DNA of 64,000 nucleotides from Isoetes taiwanensis (GCA_021234155.1 JAJEKV010000016.1:3681896-3745895); one strand, 5' to 3'; numbered from the stretch's first letter, positions 10,661-21,589 are shown. Numbers and translations are program-made. The notes: a model not told the origin generated them from the sequence alone.

Positions 10661-11999
10661 ATTATGAAAGAAGATGAGGCACCTGATACTAAATTGCTCT
10701 TATCAAAAGTTGAGGGATAAGTTCCAAATCACTACAAAAAAAACTTTTGGAATCTTTCACATCTAGAGCCAATATCATTGGAAATTTCTTGGTTGAGGTG
10801 TTGAAAGTGAGAGAAATGACAATTTTGAATTTATAAGAGAGGGAATGATGTGGAGTCAAATCATGTCCTCATTTAAAAACACTTTTCGGAAATGATTTTA
10901 AAATAAATTTGGTACATAGATTTTATTGCTACGTCTTCTAGACCAAAGTCGAAATAAGAAACATTCTATTCAATTTTAATCCTGCCCTCCCTCCCTCTGC
11001 GTGCGCGCGCGCGCATGTGTGTGTTCTCTTCTTTTTCCCTCTTTGGTTGTCGGATTATGCCCTTAATTGTGGATGGTCTATCACTAAACACACGGCTGCA
11101 GAACTACGTGTAGACCAAGGACACATGACAAGAATGTACACCATTTGTTTTCTTTGTCAACACACAATGTGAATTTTGTTTCATCTTATGATGTTTGAGT
11201 TTACCTAGAGCACGATGCATGCATCTTATGTTGAGAACATGCAAAGTGGTTTGTCTTATCTAACAAGCTATATGCAATAGGTTTGTGACTTCTGTATTTC
11301 TCAGGGGTGTTGGATATGTAATATCTTGTTTGTTTATGGCCATTCACAAACAACTTGTAGAAAAAGCAAGGTAGATACATCCATTTGGCTACTAAAGCGA
11401 GAAAACTAGGCCAAGGAATCTAAGCCATTGTTATTTGAGATAAATATTCTTGTTCAAAGAGAAGAAGGCCAAGTAATATAAGAAGACTAGGCAAAATTAC
11501 CATGTCAGATGAAAAACTGGAAGCCCTATATAACATTGAAGGCATCATCAAATAACTAATGGCCAAACAAAAATCTAAAGTAAAGGTTCATCACCGTGTG
11601 GATTTAAAAACATTCACACTACATTTTAGAAAAAGCAGGAAATTTTCCTGCTAGAAATAGCAATTTCTCTTAGGTCCACCAAGAAAAAGTTACTGATTAT
11701 GCCCGAAAAGCCAATCGGAAACAAACTCTTCAAGCCACATGATTTGGATTATTATTACTAGCGAAATCTATCCAGGTATAGGGAACAATAAAAGCAAGCA
11801 GTCCATTTGATCAAAAACATATCTTTTTTGGAGGCCTTTTAGGGCGTCGTAAGACTCCAGCTCAGCAACTATCTGCATTAGAAGAGTTCTAGCCATACCA
11901 TATCTGGATCCAATCCCAGCCCTAGGAGGGACATAAACCACATTTGGACTCGATCTCAAACCGTTAAACTAACCCCCCGAAGTTCTATTTAAACCCTTT
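10661..11999. other. Intergenic, upstream of the PEP carboxylase gene
   Basis: No coding frame is convincing. It is AT-rich with a (GC)n/(GT)n microsatellite around 10998-11024 preceded by CCCTCCCTCCC. The promoter of the gene starting near 12 kb must lie at its right end; I see no clear TATA box at a fixed spacing. Confidence 0.5.
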
Positions 12000-12035
12000 G
12001 TCCCTGCTACACTGGCACCCAAGATCAGAATCGAG

Positions 12036-12397
12036 GTAGGCAGCAGCTGTTCCTAGTTCTGAGTGTTTGCCTTGTCAAATTTAAACCATTTCCGTTACTT
12101 CCTTTTTTTTCTTTCATTCGCATTTCAGTTGTTTCTTTGTAATCTTACTGACTTGAAGTTACAGCATAATCTTATGATTTTAGCTCAAAATGCCTTTCGG
12201 TAGTAATTTTTCGTTTATTTAGCAATCTTGTAGTTGAATTTAGAGTTCTGCTAAATTTCTCCTGACCATTGCTTGTTTTGCCACCTTCGTTTGAAAATTG
12301 AACTTCAGTGCAGTTCAATTTGCGTACTGGACAAGAGATGAATTGCCGTATGGTTACTCAGTTTTCAGATATACTGATATTATGATCTGTTTCTTAG
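12036..12397 (+). other. Probable 5' leader intron of the PEP carboxylase gene
   Basis: An exon-like end ATCGAG is followed by GTAGGC at 12036, and a TTTCTTAG acceptor ends at 12397. The next exon carries 16 bases (GTTCGGAGTTAAGAAG) before the start codon at 12414. Intron size is 362 bp and its body is T-rich. It is inferred from signals only, without transcript evidence. Confidence 0.5.
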
Positions 12398-12413
12398 GTT
12401 CGGAGTTAAGAAG

Positions 12414-15400
12414 ATGGCAGATCAGATTGATGATATTGCAGAAGAGATCTCATTTCAGGCATTTGATGATGATTGTGATCTCCTTGAGAGTCTTTTAAAT
12501 GAATGCCTAAAGCAGGACGTAGATGAGAAATTTACTGGCAAGGTGGAGCGGATCAAGCTTTTAGCTCAGGTTTGAAGCTACTATGGCGGACTTTCATTAC
12601 TCATGTTTGCATCATAATAATGCTTTATAATGTTATCATTTGAGCAGACTGCATATAACTTGAGAAAAGCTGGCGTAGAAGATCCAGCTAATTGGCTGTC
12701 TTCACAACTAGAGAAGGAGCTCTCCTGCATTAGTAATGACGAGGCAGTGCATATGGCAAGAGCATTCAGTCACTTATTAAACCTTATCGGGACCGCAGAG
12801 ACTCACCACAGGTATGGCCTTCCTTTACTGTTAATTAACTCATTCATCTACAGAGAAAAATGTAATAATCCAATTGCTCATATATTGTAGGTTCAGGCGA
12901 AATAGAATGTCAAGTGTGTTATCCAAGTCCTGTGATGATGAATTTGGAAGGCTCATTCAGAGTGGTGTTTCTCCTGATGAGATGTATAATGCTGTTATCA
13001 ACCAGGTAGATTTAGTAGATTATCACCTTGTTATTACAATATTTTCACGGTCACTAACATAATGGAAGTGAGCACAGGAAGTTGAAATTGTGCTGACTGC
13101 CCATCCAACTCAGATAAACAGGCGAACCCTGCTGTACAAGCATCTTCGCATAGGGGTATGTATGCAATGATCCATACTACTATCTACTTTATGACAACCT
13201 ACTAAATATCATTGCATGCACAGCGTATTTTAGATCGTAATGATAAAGAAGACTTGACAAAAGAAGACAGGGAGCTTCTTATTGAAGATTTGGTATAAGC
13301 CTTTGCTTTCCTATACTAAACTCACACCCAATGTGAGCCATCTTTTTTGATGTTGCTATTCAACAGGTCAGAGAAATCACAGCATTATGGCAAACGGATG
13401 AGCTGCGCCGGCAAAAACCTACTCCAGTGGATGAAGCACGATCAGGTATGCTTGTTTGTTTTTATCATTGAGGTTAAGCCCAAAATGTAACACTTCCTAC
13501 AGGACTTTACATTGTTGAGCAGTCATTGTGGAAGGCAGTGCCTCAGTATCTGCGACGTGTTAGCAGTGCTTTGAAAAAGGCATGAAACTACTCGTCAGAT
13601 TAACAATTAGTCTAATTTTTGCTTCATATTCTTGTCAAATCATAAAATTTGTCAATGTAATATTCAATGATGCAGTATACGGGGAGGCCCCTTCCGCTTA
13701 CAAGTACACCAATCAAGTTTGGCTCTTGGATGGGTGGAGACAGGGATGGGAACCCTAATGTTGTTGCAAAGGTGTGTTAAGCTTAGAATAACCAGTTAGT
13801 TATTCAGCCAAATTATTTGGAAAAGACTAATCTGCCAGTGCGTTCCAATTGACATCAATCTTCGGAAGTTCTTGTGACTTCAGCAATTCACATTTCGATA
13901 CAAAAATAACCATTCTATGATCTGTAGACAACAAGGGAGGTTTGCTGGTTAGCGAGATGGATTGCTGCGGATTTGTACGTGCGAGAAGTTGATGGATTAC
14001 GTTTTGAATTCTCAATGAGCCAGTGTAGTGAAAAGCTTGCTCATTATGCATACGATATCATGTCCAAAGGTGGATGCAGGGTCCCTAAATATATTTTGCT
14101 TGATTGTTGGCACACTGACTTTGTGCCTTTTTTTCATCACTACAGAACGAGCGGATGATGACCCCCAGCATGATAGCTGGTACCAGAAGAGGGATCGACG
14201 GTTGGAACATGTTATTGCAGGTTTAGCTCCGACTGGAGCAGACATGCCTGCTTGCACAGGTGAGAAAAAGTGACTTCTAGTTTCCAAAATAAGTTGGTTA
14301 GTAAAATTAGAGATGCCTCCTATTTCCTCTATTGTTCGTAGTATAGCTCTTATAAACTTCGTCTGACTGGCCCTATTAGCAGGACGTAAGAAAACAGTAC
14401 AGAAACTTTATTAAGGTGCATAGTTAAATTCTCATATTGTAACTGATAACTTGTACTACACTTCCATAGATGCTGATTGGACACAATCACCTAGGGCTGT
14501 TGTAGCAGAACATACCAAATTTGGTACGTACGGTACTTTCTGATCCATGCAGTGAACTAGAATTAAGAGCTTGTTAATGCTCCCACAGATGCTGATTGGG
14601 TACAATCACCAAGAGCTGCTGTAGGAGAATATGCCAAATTCTTTTCAAATTCTCCAGTACAATCACCTAGAGCTGCTGCTAAGTCAAGCCAATCAAGTCT
14701 TGACAAGTTACTGAACCCCCGAATCACTAAACGACCAGACTTTGCTCCATATAGGGTTATATTAGGCCATGTAAGAGAAAAGGTGAGCACTATGGGGACT
14801 ACTTTTCAGCACTAAATAGCGAAGTCTCTCATTTTTTTTGTCTGTCCCACTGTGAACAGCTTATAAATACAAAGAGACATATGGAAGATCTTCTTGAAGG
14901 ATTACCTTGTGCTTTTGATCCCAGCGAGTACTACGAGAAAGCTGAACAAGTTTTGGAACCATTAATGCTTTGTTATGAATCCCTGGTATTGCATTCATGT
15001 GTAATTCAAAATCAAGACTTGCGAATGACTAAACAATGTCTGATGTTGAACGTTTTTACAGGAAGTATGTGGCTCTCGCACATTAGCAGAAGGAAGGTTA
15101 CTGGATCTTATTAGGAGGTTAAGAACCTTTGGATTGACTTTGATGAAGTTAGATTTGCGCCAGGTATGATCCAAACTCATGCTTATGAGTTAATCCATGC
15201 GAGTAACCCGTTGTTGTTTCCTCAGGAAGCTGACAAGCACACTGAAGCTCTTAATGCCATTACGGAATACCTTGAGCTTGGTTCATATAGCCAATGGAGT
15301 GAAGAGAAAAAACTGGATTTTCTCGTAACTGAGCTGAAATCAAAACAGCCACTTTTACCTCCTAATCTCGCAGTAAAGTTCCTTGTAGATTATGTTGTAA

Positions 15401-17188
15401 TGATGAACTGCACATTTAACTGAAACTGAGTATAATCAAATCCTTATGCAGGCATCTAGGGATGTTCAGGAAGTTTTGGACACTTTTCGCGTAGCAGCTG
15501 AATTAGGAGATGAATCACTTGGAGCTTATGTTATTTCAATGGCTTCTGAGGTTTAAAATTTTCTATGCAATGGTATCTGTCCATAAAAACTGCTTGGCTG
15601 AACCATTTAAACACATATCAGGCTAGTGACGTTCTTGCTGTGGAGCTGCTGCAAAAGGAGGCCCGACTTCTGGTTTCTGCAGAGCAAGGAAGGCCGTGTG
15701 CTGGCAAAACGTGAGTGCATTACTAAAGCCTAAAAGAAGAGAAGTAGGAATAAATCAATCCCCAAATCACTCCATTGTACATTAAATTGTAACAGGCTCT
15801 TCAGGAACCTTCGGCACTTTATCCTCCATATATGTAATGCCTGACTTCGGCATTGTGCTTACTCAGATTACGTGTGGCACCACTGTTTGAGACAGTAGCA
15901 GATTTAGAAGATGCAGCAAACCAAATGCGCAAGCTTCTTTCTCTTGATTGGTATCGTGAACACTTAGTTGCAACTCATCAAAGTCATCAAGAGGTGACTT
16001 TTCACATGAAAGAGCTAGCCTAATCGTTTTTGCAGTATAACTCAAGGATGAATATGTTCTCAATAATCGTATACTGCAGGTTATGATTGGTTATTCAGAT
16101 TCGGGAAAGGATGCTGGTAGATTTGCAGCAGCTTGGGGGCTATATAAAGCACAGGAAGAACTAGTTGCTGTATTTAAGGAATATAATATCAAGAGCACAT
16201 TATTTCATGGGCGAGGCGGAAGTGTAGGACGTGGTGGAGGACCTATGTATCTTGCTATCCAGTCGCAACCTCCAGGCTCTATAATGGTAAGCTTAAAGAT
16301 ACACAGGAACATTTGGAATAACAGGTGGCTTTACATGATGTCATTCTCTTTCTTTCTATGCAGGGTTCCTTGCGTGTGACTGAACAGGGGGAGATGATTC
16401 AAGCAAAATTTAGCGCACCTGAAAGAGCTGTCCGACAGCTAGAAATATACACAACAGCTGTTTTAAATGCAACTTTGCAACCTCCTAATCCTCCAAGATC
16501 AGAAAGCTGGCGTGGTGTGATGGATTTAATCTCCGACAAAAGCTGTGAGCAGTATCGAAATGTGGTGTTTCAAAATGAGGACTTTATTCCCTATTTTAAT
16601 GAGGCCACTCCACAGGCTGAACTTGGCAACCTCAACATTGGAAGCCGCCCAACAAGACGAAAGGCACTAGGAGGGGTCGGTCAGCTAAGAGCTATTCCTT
16701 GGATTTTTGCATGGACACAGACCAGATTTGTATTGCCCATCTGGTTAGGGATTGGTTATGGACTAGAAGCAGCAATTTCGGCAGGTTATGAAGATGATCT
16801 AAAGGACATGTATCGTGAATGGCCATTCTTCCAATCCACAATTGATCTGATTGAAGCCGTTCTAGCTAAAGCTGATATGACCATAGCAAAACACTACGAT
16901 GATGTTCTGGTGTCCCCATCAAGGCAACAGTTTGGAGCAGACCTTAGAAAACAGTTTGATATAACTGTAAAATATGTCCTGGAGGTTTCAGGGCACCAGA
17001 AGCTTGCAGAAAACAACAAGACACTGACTCGGCTGATAGAAAGCAGATTGCCATACCTGAATCCGCTTAATATGCTCCAGGTTGAGGTGCTCCATCGCTT
17101 AAGAAACAACGAGAATAATCCTAAGCTTCGTGATGCATTGCTCATCACCATCAATGGAATTGCTGCTGGCATGCGCAACACAGGCTGA
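12414..17188 (+). CDS. Bacterial-type phosphoenolpyruvate carboxylase (20 coding exons)
   Basis: Carboxylates PEP to oxaloacetate in the cytosol, an anaplerotic step; in vascular plants this isoform pairs with plant-type subunits. Exons: 12414-12569, 12648-12811, 12891-13005, 13078-13155, 13224-13292, 13367-13445, 13503-13579, 13676-13771, 13928-14069, 14146-14259, 14470-14523, 14589-14782, 14860-14985, 15062-15163, 15226-15372, 15452-15550, 15622-15710, 15867-15993, 16080-16286, 16364-17188. They sum to 3060 bases, 1019 residues, with no lesion. Motifs: VLTAHPT (His about 154), [14 protein letters not shown] (about 262), [10 protein letters not shown] (about 681), [15 protein letters not shown] (about 717), end RNTG. 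RNTG, the missing N-terminal phospho-Ser motif, the many exons and a disordered insertion (residues 326-432) mark the bacterial-type (Arabidopsis PPC4) class rather than plant-type (QNTG). All introns are GT-AG except intron 7. Confidence 0.95.
13580..13675 (+). other. Non-canonical GC-AG intron (intron 7) of the PEP carboxylase gene
   Basis: The exon ends ...TTGAAAAAG and the next bases are GCATGA; the acceptor is GATGCAG at 13669-13675. The flanking protein reads SSALKK then YTGRPLPL, matching the family without gap, and no GT lies at a position that would keep frame. A GC donor after AAG is the usual exception to the GT rule. Confidence 0.85.
14470..14653 (+). repeat. Tandem exon duplication in the PEP carboxylase disordered insertion
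   Basis: Exon 11 (14470-14523) encodes [18 protein letters not shown] and the first third of exon 12 (14589 on) encodes [21 protein letters not shown] identity is high and includes the preceding acceptor (TTCCATAG versus TCCCACAG). Both copies begin in phase 1, so adding exon 11 keeps the frame. A third [10 protein letters not shown] repeat follows in exon 12. The repeated SPR sites are potential proline-directed phosphorylation sites; that role is inferred. Confidence 0.9.
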
Positions 17189-17302
17189 TCATAGATATAT
17201 AAACCCTCAATAATCGTGCCTCTTGAAGGCTTTTGTTATCTTAAAATAAAGTCATGAATAAAAGAAAACTCCAAATATTCTCTAAAATTTTAACCCTCCT
17301 TT
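17189..17302 (+). terminator. 3' untranslated end of the PEP carboxylase gene
   Basis: After the TGA at 17186-17188 an AATAAA lies at about 17245 and an AATAAA-like run at about 17256, a plausible poly(A) signal region. The MITE begins directly after it. Confidence 0.5.
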
Positions 17303-17306
17303 TTAA

Positions 17307-17557
17307 TGGGCAATTTACATGCACCATGTGGCCTGTTTTGCGTGGAAACGGTCGCGAATAACGGCCAGCTTTTTTTCATGGATGAGTCTTCTCAATGGCT
17401 ACATGTAAATCGCCCCTAACCAAACACATGGAACCATCGCTGGAGAGGGGGGCTGTTTTACCTCGTGCAAAATGGCGATGGTGGACGTCGGTCGGCATAA
17501 AAGGGCAAGCCTTTTTACATGATGGCGAGGGTTGCGAGGGTGCATGTGAAATGGCTC
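17307..17557. mobile_element. MITE, 251 bp, TTAA target duplication
   Basis: TTAA flanks both sides (17303-17306 and 17558-17561). Inverted ends: left TGGGCAATTTACATGCACC, right (reverse complement) GAGCCATTTCACATGCACC. A further inverted copy (CATGTAAATCGCCC at 17402-17415) lies inside, so the element is partly palindromic. TTAA duplications fit piggyBac-type or related transposases. It carries no gene. Confidence 0.7.
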
Positions 17558-17561
17558 TTAA

Positions 17562-18320
17562 CAAGCCTCGGTTACCTTTTCAATTCCACTATTTTGACAA
17601 ATATGCTAGATTTGAATTCAATCTGCTTGAGATGTATATGTTCATTGTTCAAGCTTTGCGAGATCAAAACAATTTGATGTAGGATAGGTGAATAGGAAAC
17701 CCAAGCTAGAAAGTTTCCAATTACAGAATGTCAACAATTATGTTTTTAATAGGGATTGAAATGCCAAGACCTTGGACATGACGCAAAGAATGAGCAACAT
17801 CCCCATTTATCATGCTCTCTGACAGCAAAAATAGGTTCTTGCAATATATTAAGGGTAATTCTCAAAAAAAAAAAATGTTGCAATGTTTTGTACACATTGT
17901 CAGCTCAATCTTTACCATTGCTTTGCCATTGCAACTGGGATATCAAGCATCATATTCTTGCAGGTGGACTAGCCATTTTGGCTCGTAGAATGGAAATGTG
18001 CAAGAGATTCTTGTACTTGACCTACTGCAATAGGTGTTTGTGTCCATGACAATGTGTGAGATATGGTGGTCCGCTATTCTTGGCTATCTCAGCTCCTTGT
18101 CTTTGCAAATCATTCCTACCGAGGCTCCTTGCTGGGGCAGGTCACTAGGGACAGCCAAGAATGCCATCCTACTATCCCTTCCATGTAACGTCTTTCCTAG
18201 CTAACCAGATTTTTAAATGTCGTCGTCATTGTATGGCGTTGCTACAACAGGAGCTATGGTGGGACCTTTTTACTTCACTGATCAAGGAGGATTGATTCAT
18301 AAAGCCTGAGCTGCTAATTT
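17562..18320. other. No recognised gene
   Basis: Unique-looking sequence with a run of 11 A at 17862-17872 and no open frame of note. The right end adjoins the smaller FY fragment, and part of it may be more degenerate sequence from the same pseudogene. Confidence 0.45.
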
Positions 18321-18420
18321 CGATACCAAAACTTGTGGTACGATCATTACTTCCATGACAAAAGATGCGACACGATGGGTCCCAAGCCAAATCTCAAACA
18401 CTGTTTTCATGTACATGGGC
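18321..18420 (-). pseudogene. FY-like WD40 pseudogene, fragment 2
   Basis: On the minus strand: VHENSV, a TGA in place of Trp (18394-18396), DLAWDP, then CHGSNDRTT. This matches the FY repeat AHDNSVWDLAWHP...SGSNDHTTKFW. It overlaps the same part of FY found in the larger fragment at 19.8 kb and carries the same TGA, so the two are duplicates. FY is the WD40 subunit of the plant pre-mRNA 3'-end processing complex. Confidence 0.7.
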
Positions 18421-18816
18421 CTTTTTTACTAATGGTCCACACTTTAGCATGTCGGGACACATGTGATGGTTTGGTGTTGATTGTCCTTCAAGCTTGCCTT
18501 CATTACCCTTCAAAAAATGTGCATATATTCCTTATCTAAGAGCTACACAATAGACAAATTGTTGATGCAATTGCTAATTATATATATGATCTATGAATGT
18601 GCTTGGATTTCTCAAAATTGTATAGCAGTATTAAAAACAAACCCACATTTAATATATCCGCGAAGGAGCAATTGAGAAGGGGGTTACTGTGAAATGAATG
18701 ATGTATAAATAAGCATTCCATAACTGATAGCAAAATCTATTGCAGTCATAATAGGTGATTAATTGGTTTATTTAACACCAAACGTGCAAAGGGCTACGGG
18801 ACGGTACAATAAACAT

Positions 18817-18896
18817 AAGAGCAAGTTTAATTCCATTCCCTTTCTTTTTTACTCTTAAGAGCAAGTTTAATTCCATTCCCTTTCTTTTTTACTCTT
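18817..18896. repeat. Perfect tandem duplication of 40 bp
   Basis: The unit beginning AAGAGCAAGTTTAATTCC occurs at 18817-18856 and again, base for base, at 18857-18896. Identity suggests a recent duplication. No gene is affected. Confidence 0.95.
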
Positions 18897-19694
18897 AAGT
18901 TTATGTTCATAAAACGGTAGATAGATAGTATTAGTCCAAATGAGAGGCTTGGTCTTTGATCCTACATGTATAAAAGGAGACTTAATCCTTTTTTTCCTAG
19001 GCTAGATAACATAAAAGTACATAGTGCTTTTTACACAAAATAGTTCAATGTCCTAATACAAAATAATTTAATGTCATGAAGAGAAAAAATCATTTTTTTC
19101 AACTTCTCCATTGTTGGACTTATATGACCATGATTTTTTCTTAATAGGAACATTTCCTTCTGTATCATGGTTGATTTCAAACATATATAGATTCGAGCTT
19201 TATGACACAAGTTGTGGGATGCCAAAGAACATAATAATCTAAGAGTTGCAACTTCATTGAGCCACAAAACGTTGTGAAATAATTTAGATTTTATAGATTT
19301 TCAACTGTCAAAGACGTTGGTCACTCTTAATGAGTCTCATGGTAATCCATTCTTTCACCCTCAGCTTCTATCTAAGAACTTTATATGCCAATGTGGAGAT
19401 AATAGTAGGCATATTATTATGGTCTCATACTTGGCAAATGTGACACAAAGTTCACTTCCTCATTAGTCCATAAAATATGTTAAAATGGTTCTATACACGT
19501 GAATAACATGTCATATTTCTCCAATCGGACCTAATCTACTGCATTCATCATTGTTATGATATCCATCTTTAGCATGAGTATGCATTTGAACAAATGTTTT
19601 AGAAGTTACTTTCATGCAACATGACAATTCACTCGTGTGGTTCAGTTAGATATATCAAATGTATATTGCCCTGCACTCGACCCCTCCAAGTGTT
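18897..19694. other. No recognised gene
   Basis: AT-rich sequence between two FY-derived fragments. A 78-codon minus-strand frame (19031-19267) has no recognisable motif. Some of it may be intron or tail of the pseudogene. Confidence 0.4.
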
Positions 19695-20250
19695 TAGTTT
19701 TGAATTTATCACAGGTATGATCATTAAGATGATTCCGATACCAAAACTTCATGGTACAATCATTACTTTTGTTGCAAAGGATACGGCCCAATGGGTGCCA
19801 AAACAAATCTCAGACATTGCTTTCATGTGCATTTGATACACCTTCTAGGGCACCTTCGCGCCCCACAACCCAAAACACAATGTTCCCATTAGAACTTTTG
19901 CTTACAAAATCCTCCTCGTGAAATGGACACCAAGCCAATGTTGTCATCTCTTCTTATACCCTTGTATGTCTCCAAAACTTTCAAGCATCGAATATCATAA
20001 CCTTTATTGCCTTGTCCCTATTCCCATTCAAGAGCGAGTTTCTATTGTTGTTCCACTTCACAAAAAGAAATGGACCTCTATGGTCATAAAATGTGCAGAG
20101 TTCTTGAGTAGTTCTAGCATCCCACAACTTGACAAAGTTGTCCCTTGAACCTGAAGTTAAAACTGAGTTTTTTAGATGCTAGTCTATACTTTTCACATCC
20201 CAGCCATGGTCTGACAATGCATGTTCTTCTTGGCATTGAGCAAAGTCGCT
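19695..20250 (-). pseudogene. FY-like WD40 pseudogene, fragment 1
   Basis: The minus strand, over several frames, reads DFAQCQEE, DHGWDVKSID, stop, SGSRDNFVKLWDA, ELCTFYDH, VKWNNNRN, then VTTLAWCPFHEEDFV, NAHESNV, TGA, DLFWHPLGRILC and SNDCTMKFWYRN. The order and wording follow FY (WDFARCQEE..GHGWDVKSVDWHP..SGGKDNLVKLWDAK..VKWNQNGN..VTALAWHPFHEE..NAHDNSVWDLAWHP..SGSNDHTTKFWCRNRPGD). No introns are seen inside it, so it may be a retrocopy, but the piece is short. Stops and indels rule out function. Confidence 0.8.
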
Positions 20251-20273
20251 TATTTGATTGTCATGTTATTTGT

Positions 20274-20340
20274 GTGACGACCATACGGATATTCGTATCA
20301 TACGAATAATATACTCGTACGTACATAAAATGGTCGTCAC
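20274..20340. mobile_element. 67-bp mini inverted-repeat element
   Basis: Perfect 11-bp inverted ends GTGACGACCAT / ATGGTCGTCAC enclose an interior that is itself self-complementary (ATTCGTATCATACGAAT). It could be a very small MITE or the core of one. No clear target duplication is visible. Confidence 0.55.
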
Positions 20341-20436
20341 GCAGATGCAAAAAAGTAGATGCACAAGACAAGGTTTGAACTCACAACCTTCCAATTGCAA
20401 GTCACACACCCTTGCCAAGTGCATTACCAATATTTG
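20341..20436 (-). repeat. tRNA-derived SINE-like sequence
   Basis: On the minus strand the sequence has an A-box-like TTGGTAATGCACTTGGC and, after a pseudo-anticodon arm, a B-box-like GAGTTCAAACC, with about 35 bases between, followed by a T-run (TACTTTTTT). This is the internal Pol III promoter layout of plant SINE heads. It is not a functional tRNA: no acceptor stem can be paired. Confidence 0.5.
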
Positions 20437-21100
20437 TTAAAGACATTTCTTTACGTCTTCCTCATATGTGGAACTATCTCCAGGACAGGGTAGCCCTTAA
20501 GGACGAAAGTTTATTTTTTAAGGGTATCGAGAAATTTTGACGCAGTGGTTTAGTAGGGCCCCTTATAGATGAAAAAAATTAAATTAGCCAACTTTTCTAC
20601 AAACAAATCTCACTCCACTTGAAAATTCGCCACATCCATTAAACGTCATAACTATGGATTCGCCTTATCCTCTACCCTCCTTCTCGAAGATTTCTTATGG
20701 AATCGCCTAATATTCTAGGCTTTCTTCATAACCTAATCTATTCTCCATATCCATCCAGGTACATATGATAATTTTAAGAGTTATTTTTGTAGCTATTGTG
20801 TTTCAAATACTTCAAAGGATGCACTGGAGAGCATTTTTTTACAGACCTCTCTTTTGTTAGATTTGTTTTATCTACAAGGATAAGCCACATTCTCATTTGC
20901 AAAGGTTAAGTTGTGGTATTGCATCATGCAACTACAGTTATAATGTGTTTGTGTCCTTGATTAAATATGGATGCTGGTGAATAAAATTTCATGACAGAAA
21001 TTGCACTTGAAAAATGAAGACACTTAAATCTTGGCAAAATAATATTGGCCATCGCCTAGATTTCTATAAAAAAACATTCATGTGTAGAAAACATTCGCCA
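20437..21100. other. No recognised gene
   Basis: AT-rich sequence with no long open frame and no repeat I could define. Confidence 0.45.
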
Positions 21101-21104
21101 GCAC

Positions 21105-21338
21105 AAGGGGGATTCACTTTTGGGTGCCATACAATGTGCCTGAGTGACTTGTAAGGGGGTTTTTTGAACCCATTTCCATATGTATACGGCGGAGTTAGGG
21201 GGGGTTTTGACCACTACTTAGAGTAATTTTTGTATGGAAGGGGTCAAATTTGCCTTTCAAAAAACCGTATACGGGGGTGTTTTTGGTCACCCTCTGCACG
21301 CACATGGCATACCCCCTTTTGTATAAGTGCATCCCCCG
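21105..21338. mobile_element. Probable MITE with G-rich inverted ends
   Basis: Left AAGGGGGATTCACTTTTGGG then GCCATACAATGTGC; right, reverse complemented, CCCGGGGGATGCACTTATAC then GGTATGCCATGTGC. Inside, GTATACGG occurs in both orientations (about 21182 and 21271). The matches are imperfect and no target duplication was found. Confidence 0.45.
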
Positions 21339-21428
21339 GGCGCCAGCATAACTAATCTTGCAACTCTAAATTATGCTTCTAAATTATGCTTAGACAAATT
21401 TGGCCTTAAGGGCAACCCTGCTCCAGGA

Positions 21429-21450
21429 GGTTCTAGAATATTCTAGAACC
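21429..21450. promoter_or_regulatory. Perfect heat-shock element in a 22-bp palindrome
   Basis: The core TTCTAGAATATTCTAGAA contains four alternating units TTC-GAA-TTC-GAA at exact 5-base spacing, the consensus for trimeric heat-shock factor. GG and CC flanks make a perfect 22-bp palindrome. A CCATTGG (CCAAT-type) lies at about 21483 and a TATATAA at 21519-21525, all in promoter order on the plus strand. No heat-shock coding sequence follows, so the promoter may belong to a retroelement or a lost gene. Confidence 0.75.
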
Positions 21451-21518
21451 TAAAGCATGCGCGACACTTGGCGCGATCTCATCCATTGGAGTGGCGCGAT
21501 CCTGACCGTTGGCCTAGA

Positions 21519-21525
21519 TATATAA
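21519..21525 (+). promoter_or_regulatory. TATA box downstream of the heat-shock element
   Basis: TATATAAGG, about 70 bases after the palindrome, with GGCGCGATC repeated twice (about 21470 and 21494) between them. Expected start of transcription would be about 21550. Inferred from motif order only. Confidence 0.5.
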
Positions 21526-21589
21526 GGAGGCACTTCCTTCTTGTCGAACCATTCCGGTTCAATGCCAGTCTTGAGCCTTCTAACACTAC

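Noticed and set aside
10730-10745. CACTACAAAAAAAA as the left end of a CACTA element
   Set aside because: No subterminal repeats follow and no partner end is close; chance match.
12414-17188. Plant-type PEP carboxylase
   Set aside because: The C-terminus RNTG, the exon count, the disordered insertion and the wording of conserved blocks fit the bacterial-type class.
18321-20250. Shared TGA in FY copies as recoding or RNA editing
   Set aside because: Both copies also carry other stops and indels, so ordinary pseudogene decay followed by duplication explains it.
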